Below, piece after piece: positions 41,150-49,976 of a stretch of 64,000 nucleotides of DNA (position 1 is its first letter; every line of letters starts with the position of its first letter). Position numbers and translations under genes: made by a program. The DNA comes from Chryseobacterium sp. S0630 (lineage in GTDB: Bacteria; Bacteroidota; Bacteroidia; Flavobacteriales; Weeksellaceae): contig NZ_JAMZGF010000005.1 of the NCBI RefSeq assembly GCF_024158915.1, positions 89,806 through 153,805 on the forward strand, given 5' to 3'. The notes below the pieces were generated by a model. The model was not told the origin of the DNA, did not search any database, and saw only the letters and a list, made by a program, of their open reading frames with translations.

Positions 41150-42232
41150 GTGAAAAAAATCGGGCAACATATTATCCTTATTCTGTTACTCTTAACAATT
41201 CCGATTGTTTCTTCTCCTGATTTTGACGGAACATTATCTGTATTTAAGGTTTCCCCATTTCAGAGAGAGTTTATCCGGTTCGTATTGGTTGTCATCTTTT
41301 TTTACCTAAACCTTAATCTTTTCCTTCCCAAATTCTACAGCAAGAAGAAATATATCCCGTTTATAATCTGTATTCTGATCTGTTTCGGGCTCATGATTTT
41401 TATTCCTAATTATCTTACTGAAGAAAGCAGAATTTCGGCCCGGAATTTTCCTATGCAGATGCAGCCGCCTCCATTAAATCCCAATGGAGATATGCCTCCA
41501 CCAATGGGAGAAAGATTTCCACAGGGCAACTTCCAGAACAGAAATAACTATTATATCCAGATGATTTTTTCATCACTTCTTCCTTTTCTATTCTCCTTTT
41601 TATCCTCTCTTTTTATTTTTAAGAATATCGAGAAAAAAGAATTGGAACGTTCCAAAGCGAAAGCAGAATTATTAAGCTTAAAATATCAGCTGCAGCCTCA
41701 TTTTCTGTTCAATATTCTCAATTCCATTTACTCACTGGCTTTATTCAAATCTGATGATGCTCCCAACAGTATTCTGAAACTTTCCAATGTGATGCGCTAC
41801 GTAGTTCAGGAAAGCAGTAAAGATCTGGTAAAGCTCAGCAAAGAAATTGAATATGTAAAAGATTATATAGCTCTGCAACTGATCAGAACAGACAACAGCC
41901 TCGATTTTTCGTATACAGAAACCGGAGAGACAAAGGATTTGCAAATAGCTCCTTTTATTTTGGTTAATTTTATTGAAAATGCCTTCAAATATGGCTTTAA
42001 TGCTGAAGAAACCTCTAAAATAGCGATCAACATCATGATTGAGGAAGAACAATTTCATTTTCATGTTTTTAATAATATTGTGAACCGGAATATTACAGAT
42101 GAAGAGAGCTTGAAAGTAGGATTAAAGAATACTCTTGAACATTTACAACAGATGTATCCTGGGAAACATTCTTTGAGCATGATCAATGATGGAAAGATTT
42201 TTGAAGTGGATTTAAAAATTAATTTACTCTAA
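41150..42232 (+). CDS. LytS/YehU-type sensor histidine kinase
   Basis: A 360-residue membrane sensor. It starts at GTG 41150. Four hydrophobic segments (IILILLLLTIPIV; FIRFVLVVIFFYLNLNLF; YIPFIICILICFGLMIF; MIFSSLLPFLFSFLSSLFIF) anchor it; a Pro/Met/Asn-rich loop (NFPMQMQPPPLNPNGDMPPP) lies before the last. The kinase region has LQPHFLFNILNSIYSL with the phospho-accepting His184 and ILVNFIENAFKYGF of the ATPase N-box. Ligand unknown. Paired with the LytTR regulator 4 bases downstream. Confidence 0.93.
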   Translation: MKKIGQHIILILLLLTIPIVSSPDFDGTLSVFKVSPFQREFIRFVLVVIFFYLNLNLFLPKFYSKKKYIPFIICILICFGLMIFIPNYLTEESRISARNFPMQMQPPPLNPNGDMPPPMGERFPQGNFQNRNNYYIQMIFSSLLPFLFSFLSSLFIFKNIEKKELERSKAKAELLSLKYQLQPHFLFNILNSIYSLALFKSDDAPNSILKLSNVMRYVVQESSKDLVKLSKEIEYVKDYIALQLIRTDNSLDFSYTETGETKDLQIAPFILVNFIENAFKYGFNAEETSKIAINIMIEEEQFHFHVFNNIVNRNITDEESLKVGLKNTLEHLQQMYPGKHSLSMINDGKIFEVDLKINLL

Positions 42233-42236
42233 CCTT

Positions 42237-42911
42237 ATGATAAAAGCCATCGCTCTTGACGATGAAATTCTCGCTTTAAAAATTATTGAGAATTATGCCG
42301 GAAAAATTGAAAACCTCTCTCTTGAAAAGGTCTTCAATACTCAAAGTGATGCCCAAAAATATCTTAATAAATTCCCTGTAGACCTCATCTTTCTGGACAT
42401 AGAAATGCCATCTAAAAACGGAATGGATTTTTATAAAAACATTTCCCAGAACACTAAAGTTATCTTTACCACAGCCTACTCGGAATATGCTGTAGATGCA
42501 TTCAGTATCAATGCCGTTGATTATCTGCTAAAACCATTTTCTTTTGAAAGATTCAAAGCAGCGGTAGAGAAGGTGAAAATCAATACTGATGCTGACGAAA
42601 TAAAATACCTTTCCATACGTGCCGATTACAAACTCCATAAGATCAACTACGATGATATTCTGCTGATTGAAGGGCTTGATGATTATATCCAGATTCATTT
42701 AACTAATCACTCAACGATTACCGCACGTTCTTCCATGAAAAATATTATGGAAAAACTCTCTGAAAAGGATTTTGTAAGAGTCCATCGTTCTTATATCGTT
42801 CCCATACAGAATATTAAAACCATTGTCAACCGCAATATTCACATTGGAGATTTCATCATTCCTATCGGAGAAACCTACAAAGATCTTGTGATGAAGATTG
42901 TGAATAAGTGA
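42237..42911 (+). CDS. LytTR response regulator
   Basis: A 224-residue regulator: receiver domain (IKAIALDDEILALK, LDIEMPSKNG with phospho-Asp54, VIFTTAYSEYAVDAF) and a C-terminal LytTR DNA-binding domain from about 125 (YLSIRADYKLHKINYDDIL, FVRVHRSYIV). Likely controlled by the histidine kinase just upstream. The dioxygenase gene 315 bases downstream is a possible target, but no direct evidence is seen. Confidence 0.95.
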   Translation: MIKAIALDDEILALKIIENYAGKIENLSLEKVFNTQSDAQKYLNKFPVDLIFLDIEMPSKNGMDFYKNISQNTKVIFTTAYSEYAVDAFSINAVDYLLKPFSFERFKAAVEKVKINTDADEIKYLSIRADYKLHKINYDDILLIEGLDDYIQIHLTNHSTITARSSMKNIMEKLSEKDFVRVHRSYIVPIQNIKTIVNRNIHIGDFIIPIGETYKDLVMKIVNK

Positions 42912-42923
42912 TTGGTTAAGTTC

Positions 42924-42958
42924 TGATGGAAGCAGAAGAATGGAAGATGGGAGTATTG
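42924..42958 (+). repeat. period-7 array (RGNTGGA unit)
   Basis: Units TGATGGA, AGCAGAA, GAATGGA, AGATGGG, AGTATTG in 7-base register, 12 bases after the LytTR stop. Confidence 0.65.
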
Positions 42959-43163
42959 AACGTCTTTAAAACATAGCTTAATACATCCGGTTTCCCTCTT
43001 CAAACTCCCATGCAAACTCTTAATAATTCTTAAAAAACACTCATTTACCGACACATTTTATTCGTTTACCTCATAAATTTTCCTGCACCGTTTTTTGAAA
43101 ATACTTTTGGAATAAGAAAAGGCTGAAAGCTGTGAGCAAAGCTCTGGATGTTTTATAGTTCCA

Positions 43164-43198
43164 AATAACTTCCCACTCCCAGCCTCCCTCTTCCAGCC
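43164..43198 (-). repeat. period-7 array (RGNTGGA unit, minus strand)
   Basis: Plus-strand units AATAACT, TCCCACT, CCCAGCC, TCCCTCT, TCCAGCC are complements of the RGNTGGA type. Confidence 0.65.
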
Positions 43199-43225
43199 AA
43201 AAATATAATCTTAAAACCCTGTATT

Positions 43226-43960
43226 ATGAAAACAATGAATAGAAAAGGCTTTCTGAAAAGCCTTGGATTAGCCGGAGTAACAGCCGTTGCCGCTCCTCTT
43301 TTAATCCATTGCGGAAATGATGATGATATTACGGATTCATCTTCTGGTACCTCAACAGGATCAGGTTCTACAGGATGTTCGGTTACCAATACTGAAACTG
43401 AAGGGCCGTTTCCTACAAAATCTCCATCAAGCTTGGTTCAAAGTAATATTGTGAGCGACAGAACCGGAGTTCCTTTTACCATTACGATCACGATACAGAA
43501 TGTGAATACCAGCTGTGCAGTTTTACAGGGCGCTTTTGTGGATATCTGGCACTGCGATAAAGATGGAAACTACTCTGAATATGGAGGAACAGGAATGCAG
43601 CCTACCAACTACACGACGGTTCATTTTTTAAGAGGAAGACAGACTACAGATGCGAATGGTCAGGTAAAATTCACTTCTATTTTTCCGGGTTGGTACAATG
43701 GGAGAGCCACTCATATCCATGTTCATGTTTATAATTCTGCAGGACAGTCTTTATTGGTGACTCAGATTGCATTTCCTGAGGGAAGTGACAGTGCTGTGGT
43801 ACTGGTAGCAGCAAGTACCGGATACAAAGGAATGAGCGGCTACACCTACAATGCCAATGATAATGTGTTCAGTGATGGAACCTCTAATGAAATGTCTGCT
43901 ATCTCAGGAAGTGTAAGTGGTGGTTTTGCTCTCACTCATACGATAAAAGTATCGGCATAA
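43226..43960 (+). CDS. intradiol ring-cleavage dioxygenase-like lipoprotein
   Basis: A 244-residue protein of the intradiol dioxygenase fold. The signal KGFLKSLGLAGVTAVAAPLLIHC ends in a lipobox Cys29, so it is probably a lipoprotein; a Ser/Thr/Gly linker follows. Enzyme motifs: TEGPFPT, AFVDIWHCDKDGNYS and FPGWYNGRATHIHVHV, with the iron-binding Tyr and two His. A location outside the cytosol is unusual for aromatic catabolism, but such exported forms occur in Bacteroidetes (from memory). Confidence 0.88.
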   Translation: MKTMNRKGFLKSLGLAGVTAVAAPLLIHCGNDDDITDSSSGTSTGSGSTGCSVTNTETEGPFPTKSPSSLVQSNIVSDRTGVPFTITITIQNVNTSCAVLQGAFVDIWHCDKDGNYSEYGGTGMQPTNYTTVHFLRGRQTTDANGQVKFTSIFPGWYNGRATHIHVHVYNSAGQSLLVTQIAFPEGSDSAVVLVAASTGYKGMSGYTYNANDNVFSDGTSNEMSAISGSVSGGFALTHTIKVSA

Positions 43961-44057
43961 ACTCTGAAAAGTTTCTTAAATATTAGTTATTATCCCATTT
44001 CCACAAAGCACAGGTCTGATCTCAATAGGAATTGTTTGTTTCTCATCCTCAAAAGCA

Positions 44058-44747
44058 ATGTATAGATCTGTGTCTCGTGGGAATATTAAAATGTCTCCTA
44101 TGTTAGTTCAAAGCCCTTCAAAAATTTTCAAAAACGATTTCAGAATCTGGCAGGAAAATGATAAAAATACCGTTACTGAGATTCTTAACGATAAAGATAG
44201 AACTTATACTCTGTATAACGTCAAAGAGGTGGTTCTGGATATTGAAGGAGAATTAAGACTTAGTTTTGAAGAAGAAAGAACTCTTCTCATACTGCCTTTG
44301 TACGGGGAAATTATTATCAATGATTTTTATGAAACAATTTCGGCAGGAATGTCTCTCACGCTGAATACCCAGAAAGGAAAAGATATTGTCATCAAAAATA
44401 TGATCTATCACGATCAGACAGATCTTTTAATTTTTGAATTAAAAAAACAAGAAAATATTCAGAACTACACCAAAAATGTACTGGATTTCACCCTAAAAAA
44501 CAATGTCTTTACTATTTCTAAGGTATTACAGCAGCCTAACTTTATCGGACTTTATAATGGACGTGCTGAAGGATATTATGCATTGAAAGATGCTGATAAA
44601 TCTATTTTTGGGATGGTTCTCAACGGCGCATTTGAATTTCAGAACAGACTGATGGAAAACCGGGATGCTATTCTGCTTTGGGAACTTGAAGAACTGGAGT
44701 TTGAAGCTTTAAGTGAAAATGCCCTGATTCTTTTTATGGAAGTGTAA
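44058..44747 (+). CDS. pirin-like bicupin protein
   Basis: A 229-residue cytosolic protein lacking a signal peptide. The second half (FIGLYNGRAEGYYALKD, GMVLNGAFEFQNRLMENRDAILLW, FEALSENALILFMEV) matches the C-terminal cupin of pirin-family proteins in Flavobacteriia. The first half is a weaker cupin (LRLSFEEERTLLILPLYGEI). Metal ligands of the N-terminal pirin motif are not obvious, so it may lack activity. ATG 44091 is an alternative start. The next gene begins 9 bases downstream. Confidence 0.6.
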   Translation: MYRSVSRGNIKMSPMLVQSPSKIFKNDFRIWQENDKNTVTEILNDKDRTYTLYNVKEVVLDIEGELRLSFEEERTLLILPLYGEIIINDFYETISAGMSLTLNTQKGKDIVIKNMIYHDQTDLLIFELKKQENIQNYTKNVLDFTLKNNVFTISKVLQQPNFIGLYNGRAEGYYALKDADKSIFGMVLNGAFEFQNRLMENRDAILLWELEELEFEALSENALILFMEV

Positions 44748-44756
44748 AATGATAAA

Positions 44757-45266
44757 ATGGATGAAACGATGAAAAAAATAAAACTCGCTTTCCGTATTGT
44801 TATCGATCAAAGTTCGGAAATGATTTGGGATCGCTATGTATTTGATGATACTTATTTTGAATATAAAATTCAGCATCAGGTTTTTGATGACAAAGATAAT
44901 CCCGTAAAGAATTATTGGGAACTGCTTCAGAAAAATCCGAACGCTCAGAAAATCCCTTTTTTATTGAGCAGTGCGGCTAACAATTATGTTTCGCAATTGG
45001 GTGGAATAATCAGAAGTATTCCGGATGTTTTAGGGAATACCTTCTTCTCATTTGAAAATTTTAAATTAGATCTGGTCTCTTCTCATCTCGAAGATCCTTC
45101 AAAACATAAAATAGGTCTTACTTTTTTCTCACCTGAACTTCTACTGATTGATATTATTGATGGTAAATACCTTCTCAGCAAAGAAACAGACCTGGAAAAT
45201 GGATGGGAAACTTTCATGCTTCCGTTTCATCCTCAGATGTCAATTGCCTATTATCAGGAAATATAA
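44757..45266 (+). CDS. hypothetical protein
   Basis: A 169-residue cytosolic protein with no signal peptide or membrane segment. Segments such as IWDRYVFDDTYFEYKIQHQV and GLTFFSPELLLIDIIDGKYLL show alternating strands. No family is recognised. It lies 9 bases after the pirin-like gene and is likely co-transcribed with it. Downstream is a large palindromic repeat that may end the transcript. Confidence 0.6.
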   Translation: MDETMKKIKLAFRIVIDQSSEMIWDRYVFDDTYFEYKIQHQVFDDKDNPVKNYWELLQKNPNAQKIPFLLSSAANNYVSQLGGIIRSIPDVLGNTFFSFENFKLDLVSSHLEDPSKHKIGLTFFSPELLLIDIIDGKYLLSKETDLENGWETFMLPFHPQMSIAYYQEI

Positions 45267-45285
45267 TTTTTGTGATTTCTATAGA

Positions 45286-45445
45286 AAGAGACTATCTCAA
45301 AAGTCAAACAATTTGACTTTTGTCATTCTGAACACAGACTGAAAGTCTGCGAACGAAGTTCATAAATGTAGTGAAGAATCTCATGTATTTGGTTATCTAT
45401 GAGATTCTTCCTTCGTCAGAATGACACTTCTGAGACAGTCTCTTT
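45286..45445. repeat. palindromic element of about 160 bases
   Basis: Three nested inverted repeats: an outer 15-bp pair with one mismatch (45286-45300, 45431-45445; core GAGACTATCTCA), a middle 10-bp pair GTCATTCTGA/TCAGAATGAC (45322, 45416) and an inner 12-bp pair GAAGAATCTCAT/ATGAGATTCTTC (45373, 45399). Related GTCATTC segments occur at 63468-63590. Probably a bidirectional terminator for two convergent genes. Confidence 0.8.
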
Positions 45446-45449
45446 TATT

Positions 45450-46475
45450 TTATAAGTCTTTAATGGCAGGTTTTACCTCTTTTCCGAATAATTCAATAGA
45501 CTTCATCATCACGTCATGGGCAGGATCTCCCACATCCATATGCCCGATAAATCTTGTAATTCCGAAAATCTCTTTCATATAAGCAATCTTATCTGCTACT
45601 TCAGCCGGACTGCCGATGAATAAAGCACCGTCTTTGCTTCTTCCACCCTCATACTGTGCTTTTGTGTAAGGCGCCCATCCTCTGGAAGCTCCTATCCTAT
45701 CCATCTGAGATTTATAATTATGGAAATACCCATCTACTACTTTTTGATCATCACTTACAAAAGTATGGGAGTGAACCGCAATCTGCATTTTCGAAACATC
45801 ATGCCCTGCTTTTTGGTATTCCTGTTTGTAGAATTCAATTAAATTTCTAAACTGAATCGGCATTCCTCCAATAATGGCTACCACTAAAGGCATTCCAAGC
45901 TGTGCTGCGCTCAAAACAGATTGAGGAGTTCCTCCGACAGCTCTCCAGATTGAAAGCTTTCCATCATTTTTTGCTCTTGGATACACCGTTTGATTCTGCA
46001 TCGGAGCACGAAGTTTTCCTGACCAGCTTACGTTTTCTTCAGAATTGATTTTCAGTAATAATTCTAATTTTTCGTCAAATAACTGTTCATAGTCATTCAA
46101 TGAATAGCCATACAAAGGAAATGACTCAATGAAACTTCCACGTCCCACAAATATCTCTGCTCTTCCGTCTGAAATTAAATCCAGCGTTGCAAAATCTTCA
46201 TATACTTTTACCGGCTCCGAAGAACTTAAAACAGTAACTCCACTGGCCAGTTTTATATTTTTTGTAATACTTGCTGCTGCTGCCAAAACAATCTCCGGGG
46301 AGGAAACAGCATAATCAGGACGGTGATGTTCTCCCATTGCGAAAACATCAATTCCCACCTCATCCATGAATTTTACCTGATCCAGTATCTCACGGATTTT
46401 AATTCCTGCATCTCTATATTTTCCGGTAGATTGGTCTAAAGCCAAATCTCCGAACATTCCAATTCCTAATTCCAT
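45450..46475 (-). CDS. LLM-class flavin-dependent oxidoreductase
   Basis: A 341-residue luciferase-like monooxygenase. MELGIGMFGDLALD starts the barrel; AMGEHHRPDYAVSSPEIVLAAAAS and LISDGRAEIFVGRGSF are hallmarks of the family. Start ATG 46475 is chosen over a frame beginning at 46619 because it gives the family's normal N-terminus. Substrate unknown. Minus strand, convergent with the previous gene. Confidence 0.92.
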   Translation of the reverse strand: MELGIGMFGDLALDQSTGKYRDAGIKIREILDQVKFMDEVGIDVFAMGEHHRPDYAVSSPEIVLAAAASITKNIKLASGVTVLSSSEPVKVYEDFATLDLISDGRAEIFVGRGSFIESFPLYGYSLNDYEQLFDEKLELLLKINSEENVSWSGKLRAPMQNQTVYPRAKNDGKLSIWRAVGGTPQSVLSAAQLGMPLVVAIIGGMPIQFRNLIEFYKQEYQKAGHDVSKMQIAVHSHTFVSDDQKVVDGYFHNYKSQMDRIGASRGWAPYTKAQYEGGRSKDGALFIGSPAEVADKIAYMKEIFGITRFIGHMDVGDPAHDVMMKSIELFGKEVKPAIKDL

Positions 46476-46571
46476 ATTGTTGATTTTAGTGATACAAAAA
46501 TACCACTCTGAAATATCAAAAACATTGATGTTTGTTAAGATCGGCAATACTGAAAATGAAGTGTGTATTTG

Positions 46572-46748
46572 TTGGAAAATGCAAAGGCGCAAGGAGTTTT
46601 TATTTTTATACTGTTTCAAGACGCAAGAAAATCAAAGATTTATGCATACAGTGTATATAGTATTAGAACTGTACAATTTTATCACAGATAAAATCCTTGC
46701 GTCTTACAACATAACCATTTAATAATCTTGCGCCTTTGCATTTTCCAA
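46572..46748. repeat. palindromic element with 22-bp arms
   Basis: Perfect 22-bp inverted repeat (46572-46593 and 46727-46748; core GCAAAGGCGCAAG) about 130 bases apart, with a second inner pair AAGACGCAAG/CTTGCGTCTT (46618-46627, 46696-46705). It occupies the gap between the LLM and DPP genes, which holds no gene. Confidence 0.8.
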
Positions 46749-46780
46749 AAAAACATAATACTTGTATAGCAAAAACAAAA

Positions 46781-46806
46781 AATCCAGCCTAAAACCAGGC
46801 TGGATT
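46781..46806 (-). terminator. intrinsic terminator of the DPP-IV-like gene
   Basis: AATCCAGCCT and AGGCTGGATT (46781-46790, 46797-46806) form a perfect stem; six T follow on the minus strand. Confidence 0.85.
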
Positions 46807-46812
46807 GTATTA

Positions 46813-48951
46813 TTATTTCTTCAGATACAAATCAAAATAATCTGTGATTTTCTGCATCAGGTGAACTCTGTCTTTCCCAATCACATTATGCGGATGTCCC
46901 GGATACGTAAAGTAATCCAACTGAACTCCGTTATCCACAGCTGACTTGATAAACTTGATAGAATGCTGCCATACCACCACATCATCCTGCGCCCCGTGAA
47001 TCATCAGTAATTTTCCTTTCAGATTCTGAACTTTATCCAGAAGATTAGCCGCTGCATATCCCTGTGGATTTTCCTGTGGAGTATCCATATATCTTTCTCC
47101 ATACATGATTTCGTACATGCTCCAGTCGATTACAGGTCCTCCTGCTACACCCACTTTGAATACATCCGGTTTACGAAGCATGAAGCTTGTTGTCATAAAT
47201 CCTCCGAAACTCCATCCATGGATTCCCATTTTATCTCCATCTACATAAGGAAGCGACTTTAAGTAGTCTACTCCTTTCATCTGGTCATTCATTTCTGTAG
47301 TTCCCAGGTTTCTGAATACAGCCTGCTCAAACTTCATTCCTCGGTTAGAAGAACCTCTTCCGTCCATCGTAAAAATAATATAACCGTTCTGGGCCATATA
47401 TTCATACCAAAGATTTCCTGAAGCAGGGAAAGTATTTGTGATCAGCTGCAAGTGTGGTCCGTTGTACAGATAAACAATGGTGGGGTATTTTTTATTTGGA
47501 TCAAAGTTGGTTGGAAGAATGATTTTTCCGTACAAAGGAGTTCCGTCATCTGCTTTTAAAGTTACGTTTTTAATTTCCGGTCTCTGATAATTCTTTAATG
47601 GATTTTCAGAAGTAAGGATATTGGTAGTTTTTAAATTCACTGTATTGATAATGTTGGCAACTCTTGGTGAATTGGCATTACTGTAAGTGTCATACAGATA
47701 ATTTCCATCGCTGCTCAAAGTTCCGATGTGCATTCCTTCTGCATTATCAAGCTTTTGCATTTTGAAATTGGTCCAGTTAATTCTGTATAAATGTCTTTCC
47801 AAAGGAGTCTCTTTTGTTGATGTAAAATAGATTTCCTTTTTCTTTTCATTGAATCCTAAAATCTCCGTTACCAGCCAGTCACCTTTTGTAATTTGAGATA
47901 CCAGTCCTTTTTCAAGGCTATAGTGGAACAGATGGTTATATCCTGTTCTCTGGCTCTGCCAAATGAAGTCTGTATTAGAGTTTGGGAAGAATGTAAGTGG
48001 ATGCTGTGGCTCAACATATTTACTATCTGTTTCCTCAAATAAAGTTTTTACCAATTCTCCTGTCGCAGCATCATATTGATTCATTTTCATATGATTCTGA
48101 CCTCTGTTCAGTACACCTACAAAGATGTATTTTGAATCCGGACTCCAGGTAACAGCCGTTAGATATTGGTCTTTTTCGCCTTCCACTTTTAAGAAAGTAG
48201 TAGCTTGAGTTTTAATATTGAACACCCCTAATGTCACCTGGTGAGAAGTCTGACCAGCCATTGGATATTTGATATTATGATTTACGGCCGGAGTTACAGA
48301 CCAATCGATGATTGGGTAATCTGCAACCATGCTCTGATCCATTTTATAGAAAGCAACACTCTCAGAGTTTGGAGCCGGGAAAATTCCGGTATCAATTCCA
48401 AATTCATTTCTGTGAACAGCTTGTCCGCTAATGATATTTTCGTTCGTTTCGTTGGTAACCGCAATGGTTTTCCCGTTTCTGTTTATAAATAAATTATTCT
48501 TTGTTGTGAAGGCAAAAGTCTGACCGTCACCAAACATTTTCACGTTTGCAGCATCCTGATCAATGGTAGCTGTGCTTTTTACTTTCCAGTCGTTTCCTGA
48601 TTTTTCAATCCACGACATTTTACCACCTGTCGTAAAATAGCCATTGGAATTTCCTGTAAATTTAATAGGTGGAACAGCTTTAAACTTATCATTGGAAAGG
48701 TTTCTGTTCAGTTGACTCAACGAGATCAGAGTATCCTGTTTGTTGGTCTTCAAATCTGTAATCAGATAACCACCTTTCACGGCCTGGATATAAGATTTTC
48801 CGTCTGCAGCCCATGAAAACTGGGAGATATTTTTTACAGCAAGGTTGGTTCTCATTCCATTTACAGCCTCCGCCATGGTAAACTTCTGGGTTTGGGCAAA
48901 TGCTGAACTGCCTAAAACCAGCATCAATAAAGAAAATTTATGTAATTTCAT
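46813..48951 (-). CDS. S9 family dipeptidyl peptidase IV-like protein
   Basis: A 712-residue secreted peptidase. A signal peptide ends near SAFAQ. Residues to about 450 form a beta-propeller (DPP-IV N-terminal). The alpha/beta hydrolase domain has GWSFGG with Ser581 as nucleophile, then GAQDDVV (Asp) and GHPHNV (His) as the triad. Likely removes Xaa-Pro dipeptides in the periplasm or at the surface. Start ATG 48951 is chosen over 48993 because it begins at the signal peptide. Confidence 0.93.
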   Translation of the reverse strand: MKLHKFSLLMLVLGSSAFAQTQKFTMAEAVNGMRTNLAVKNISQFSWAADGKSYIQAVKGGYLITDLKTNKQDTLISLSQLNRNLSNDKFKAVPPIKFTGNSNGYFTTGGKMSWIEKSGNDWKVKSTATIDQDAANVKMFGDGQTFAFTTKNNLFINRNGKTIAVTNETNENIISGQAVHRNEFGIDTGIFPAPNSESVAFYKMDQSMVADYPIIDWSVTPAVNHNIKYPMAGQTSHQVTLGVFNIKTQATTFLKVEGEKDQYLTAVTWSPDSKYIFVGVLNRGQNHMKMNQYDAATGELVKTLFEETDSKYVEPQHPLTFFPNSNTDFIWQSQRTGYNHLFHYSLEKGLVSQITKGDWLVTEILGFNEKKKEIYFTSTKETPLERHLYRINWTNFKMQKLDNAEGMHIGTLSSDGNYLYDTYSNANSPRVANIINTVNLKTTNILTSENPLKNYQRPEIKNVTLKADDGTPLYGKIILPTNFDPNKKYPTIVYLYNGPHLQLITNTFPASGNLWYEYMAQNGYIIFTMDGRGSSNRGMKFEQAVFRNLGTTEMNDQMKGVDYLKSLPYVDGDKMGIHGWSFGGFMTTSFMLRKPDVFKVGVAGGPVIDWSMYEIMYGERYMDTPQENPQGYAAANLLDKVQNLKGKLLMIHGAQDDVVVWQHSIKFIKSAVDNGVQLDYFTYPGHPHNVIGKDRVHLMQKITDYFDLYLKK

Positions 48952-49110
48952 TGTATAAAATTGAATCCTCCAAAAATAAGAAATAAAAACCATTCGTTAA
49001 GAAGTGTTAAATTAAAACATTCATAAAATGGAATTCATGCATTCAAAGGAATTATTTCTTAACTTAATAGTAGAATTTTTAAAGGCATTAGGATAGGTGA
49101 ATTTTGAAGA

Positions 49111-49179
49111 GTCAATCCGCTGCGCTTGTCAATTTGATGTTGGAATAAATTCATCATTCATTTGCAAAGCAAAATTGAC
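49111..49179. repeat. dispersed period-7 hairpin element, copy B
   Basis: GTCAATCCGCTGCGCTTGTC at the left, ATTCATC, ATTCATT, TTTGCAAAGCAAAATTGAC at the right. It is followed directly by copy C. The gap 48952-49383 has no gene, only these copies and a promoter. Confidence 0.7.
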
Positions 49180-49195
49180 CTTGATTATTAAATGA

Positions 49196-49281
49196 GTCAA
49201 TCGTGAACTGTCAATCCGCTACGCTTGTCAATTTTTAATTATTGGAAAGTGATAACTATTCACTTGCGGAGCAAAATTGAC
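49196..49281. repeat. dispersed period-7 hairpin element, copy C
   Basis: Units GTCAATC, GTGAACT, GTCAATC (49196-49216) lead to CGCTACGC, and the right side has ATTCACTTGCGGAGC and AATTGAC. Same plan as 26168-26262. Confidence 0.75.
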
Positions 49282-49341
49282 GATTAATGTTAAAATCTCA
49301 TTTCTTATCCTATATCAATGACTTGTATAGGTACACTGTCC

Positions 49342-49349
49342 TAAATTTG
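49342..49349 (+). promoter_or_regulatory. -7 box of the yceI-like gene (TAAATTTG)
   Basis: TAAATTTG, 34 bases before ATG 49384; TTG at 49323-49325 is a possible -33, slightly close. Confidence 0.5.
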
Positions 49350-49383
49350 CATCATTAATAACAAACAAAAAATACAAAATACA

Positions 49384-49896
49384 ATGGCAACAAAATGGAT
49401 TTTAGACCCTACGCATAGTGAAATTACTTTCAAAGTAAAACACATGATGATTTCTAATGTAAAAGGAAGCTTCAGAACTTTCACCGCTGAAATTGAGTCT
49501 GAAGACGAATTCTTTGCAAATGCAAAAACTACAGCTACTATCCAGACGGATTCTGTATTCACAAACAATACAGACAGAGATAACCACCTAAAGTCTGCAG
49601 AGTTCTTCAATGCTGAAGTACACCCTACTATCACTTTTGAATCTCAGGCGTTAAATAACTCTATCGTTGGAAATCTTACCATCAACGGAATTACAAAACC
49701 TGTAACGCTTGATGTAGACTTCGGAGGAATCAACGTAGACCCATGGGGAAATACAAAAGCAGGTTTCTCTTTTGAAGGAAAAATCAGCAGAAAAGACTTC
49801 GGATTAAACTGGAATGCAGCTCTTGAAGCAGGAGGTGTAATGGTAAGTGATGATGTAAAAGTAGCTGGTGAATTACAGTTTGTAAAACAGGCATAG
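49384..49896 (+). CDS. YceI family protein
   Basis: A 170-residue lipocalin-like protein: KWILDPTHSEITFKVKHMMISNVKGSF, DRDNHLKSAEFFNAEVHPTITFES, and FSFEGKISRKDFGLNWN are family hallmarks. Unlike most YceI proteins it has no signal peptide, so it is probably cytosolic. It may bind an isoprenoid or amphiphile, as family members do. Single gene with its own promoter and terminator. Confidence 0.93.
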   Translation: MATKWILDPTHSEITFKVKHMMISNVKGSFRTFTAEIESEDEFFANAKTTATIQTDSVFTNNTDRDNHLKSAEFFNAEVHPTITFESQALNNSIVGNLTINGITKPVTLDVDFGGINVDPWGNTKAGFSFEGKISRKDFGLNWNAALEAGGVMVSDDVKVAGELQFVKQA

Positions 49897-49914
49897 TAAA
49901 TTAATATATATGAT

Positions 49915-49960
49915 AAAAGGTTCGGGGATTTTCTAAAAGCCTTGAACCTTTTATTTTTTT
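49915..49960 (+). terminator. intrinsic terminator
   Basis: AAAAGGTTC (49915-49923) and GAACCTTTT (49944-49952), then a T-run. Confidence 0.75.
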
Positions 49961-49976
49961 ATAATCTTCAATATTT

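Larger units (their letters stand above)
42912..43225. other. intergenic gap with two period-7 arrays
   Basis: No gene is seen. The gap holds a plus-sense array at 42924-42958 and an opposite-sense array at 43164-43198, both of the RGNTGGA type, separated by ordinary AT-rich sequence. Confidence 0.7.

Noticed and set aside
46476..46619. 48-residue N-terminal extension of the LLM oxidoreductase
   Set aside because: It has no similarity to the family and runs into the palindromic element; ATG 46475 starts the normal barrel.
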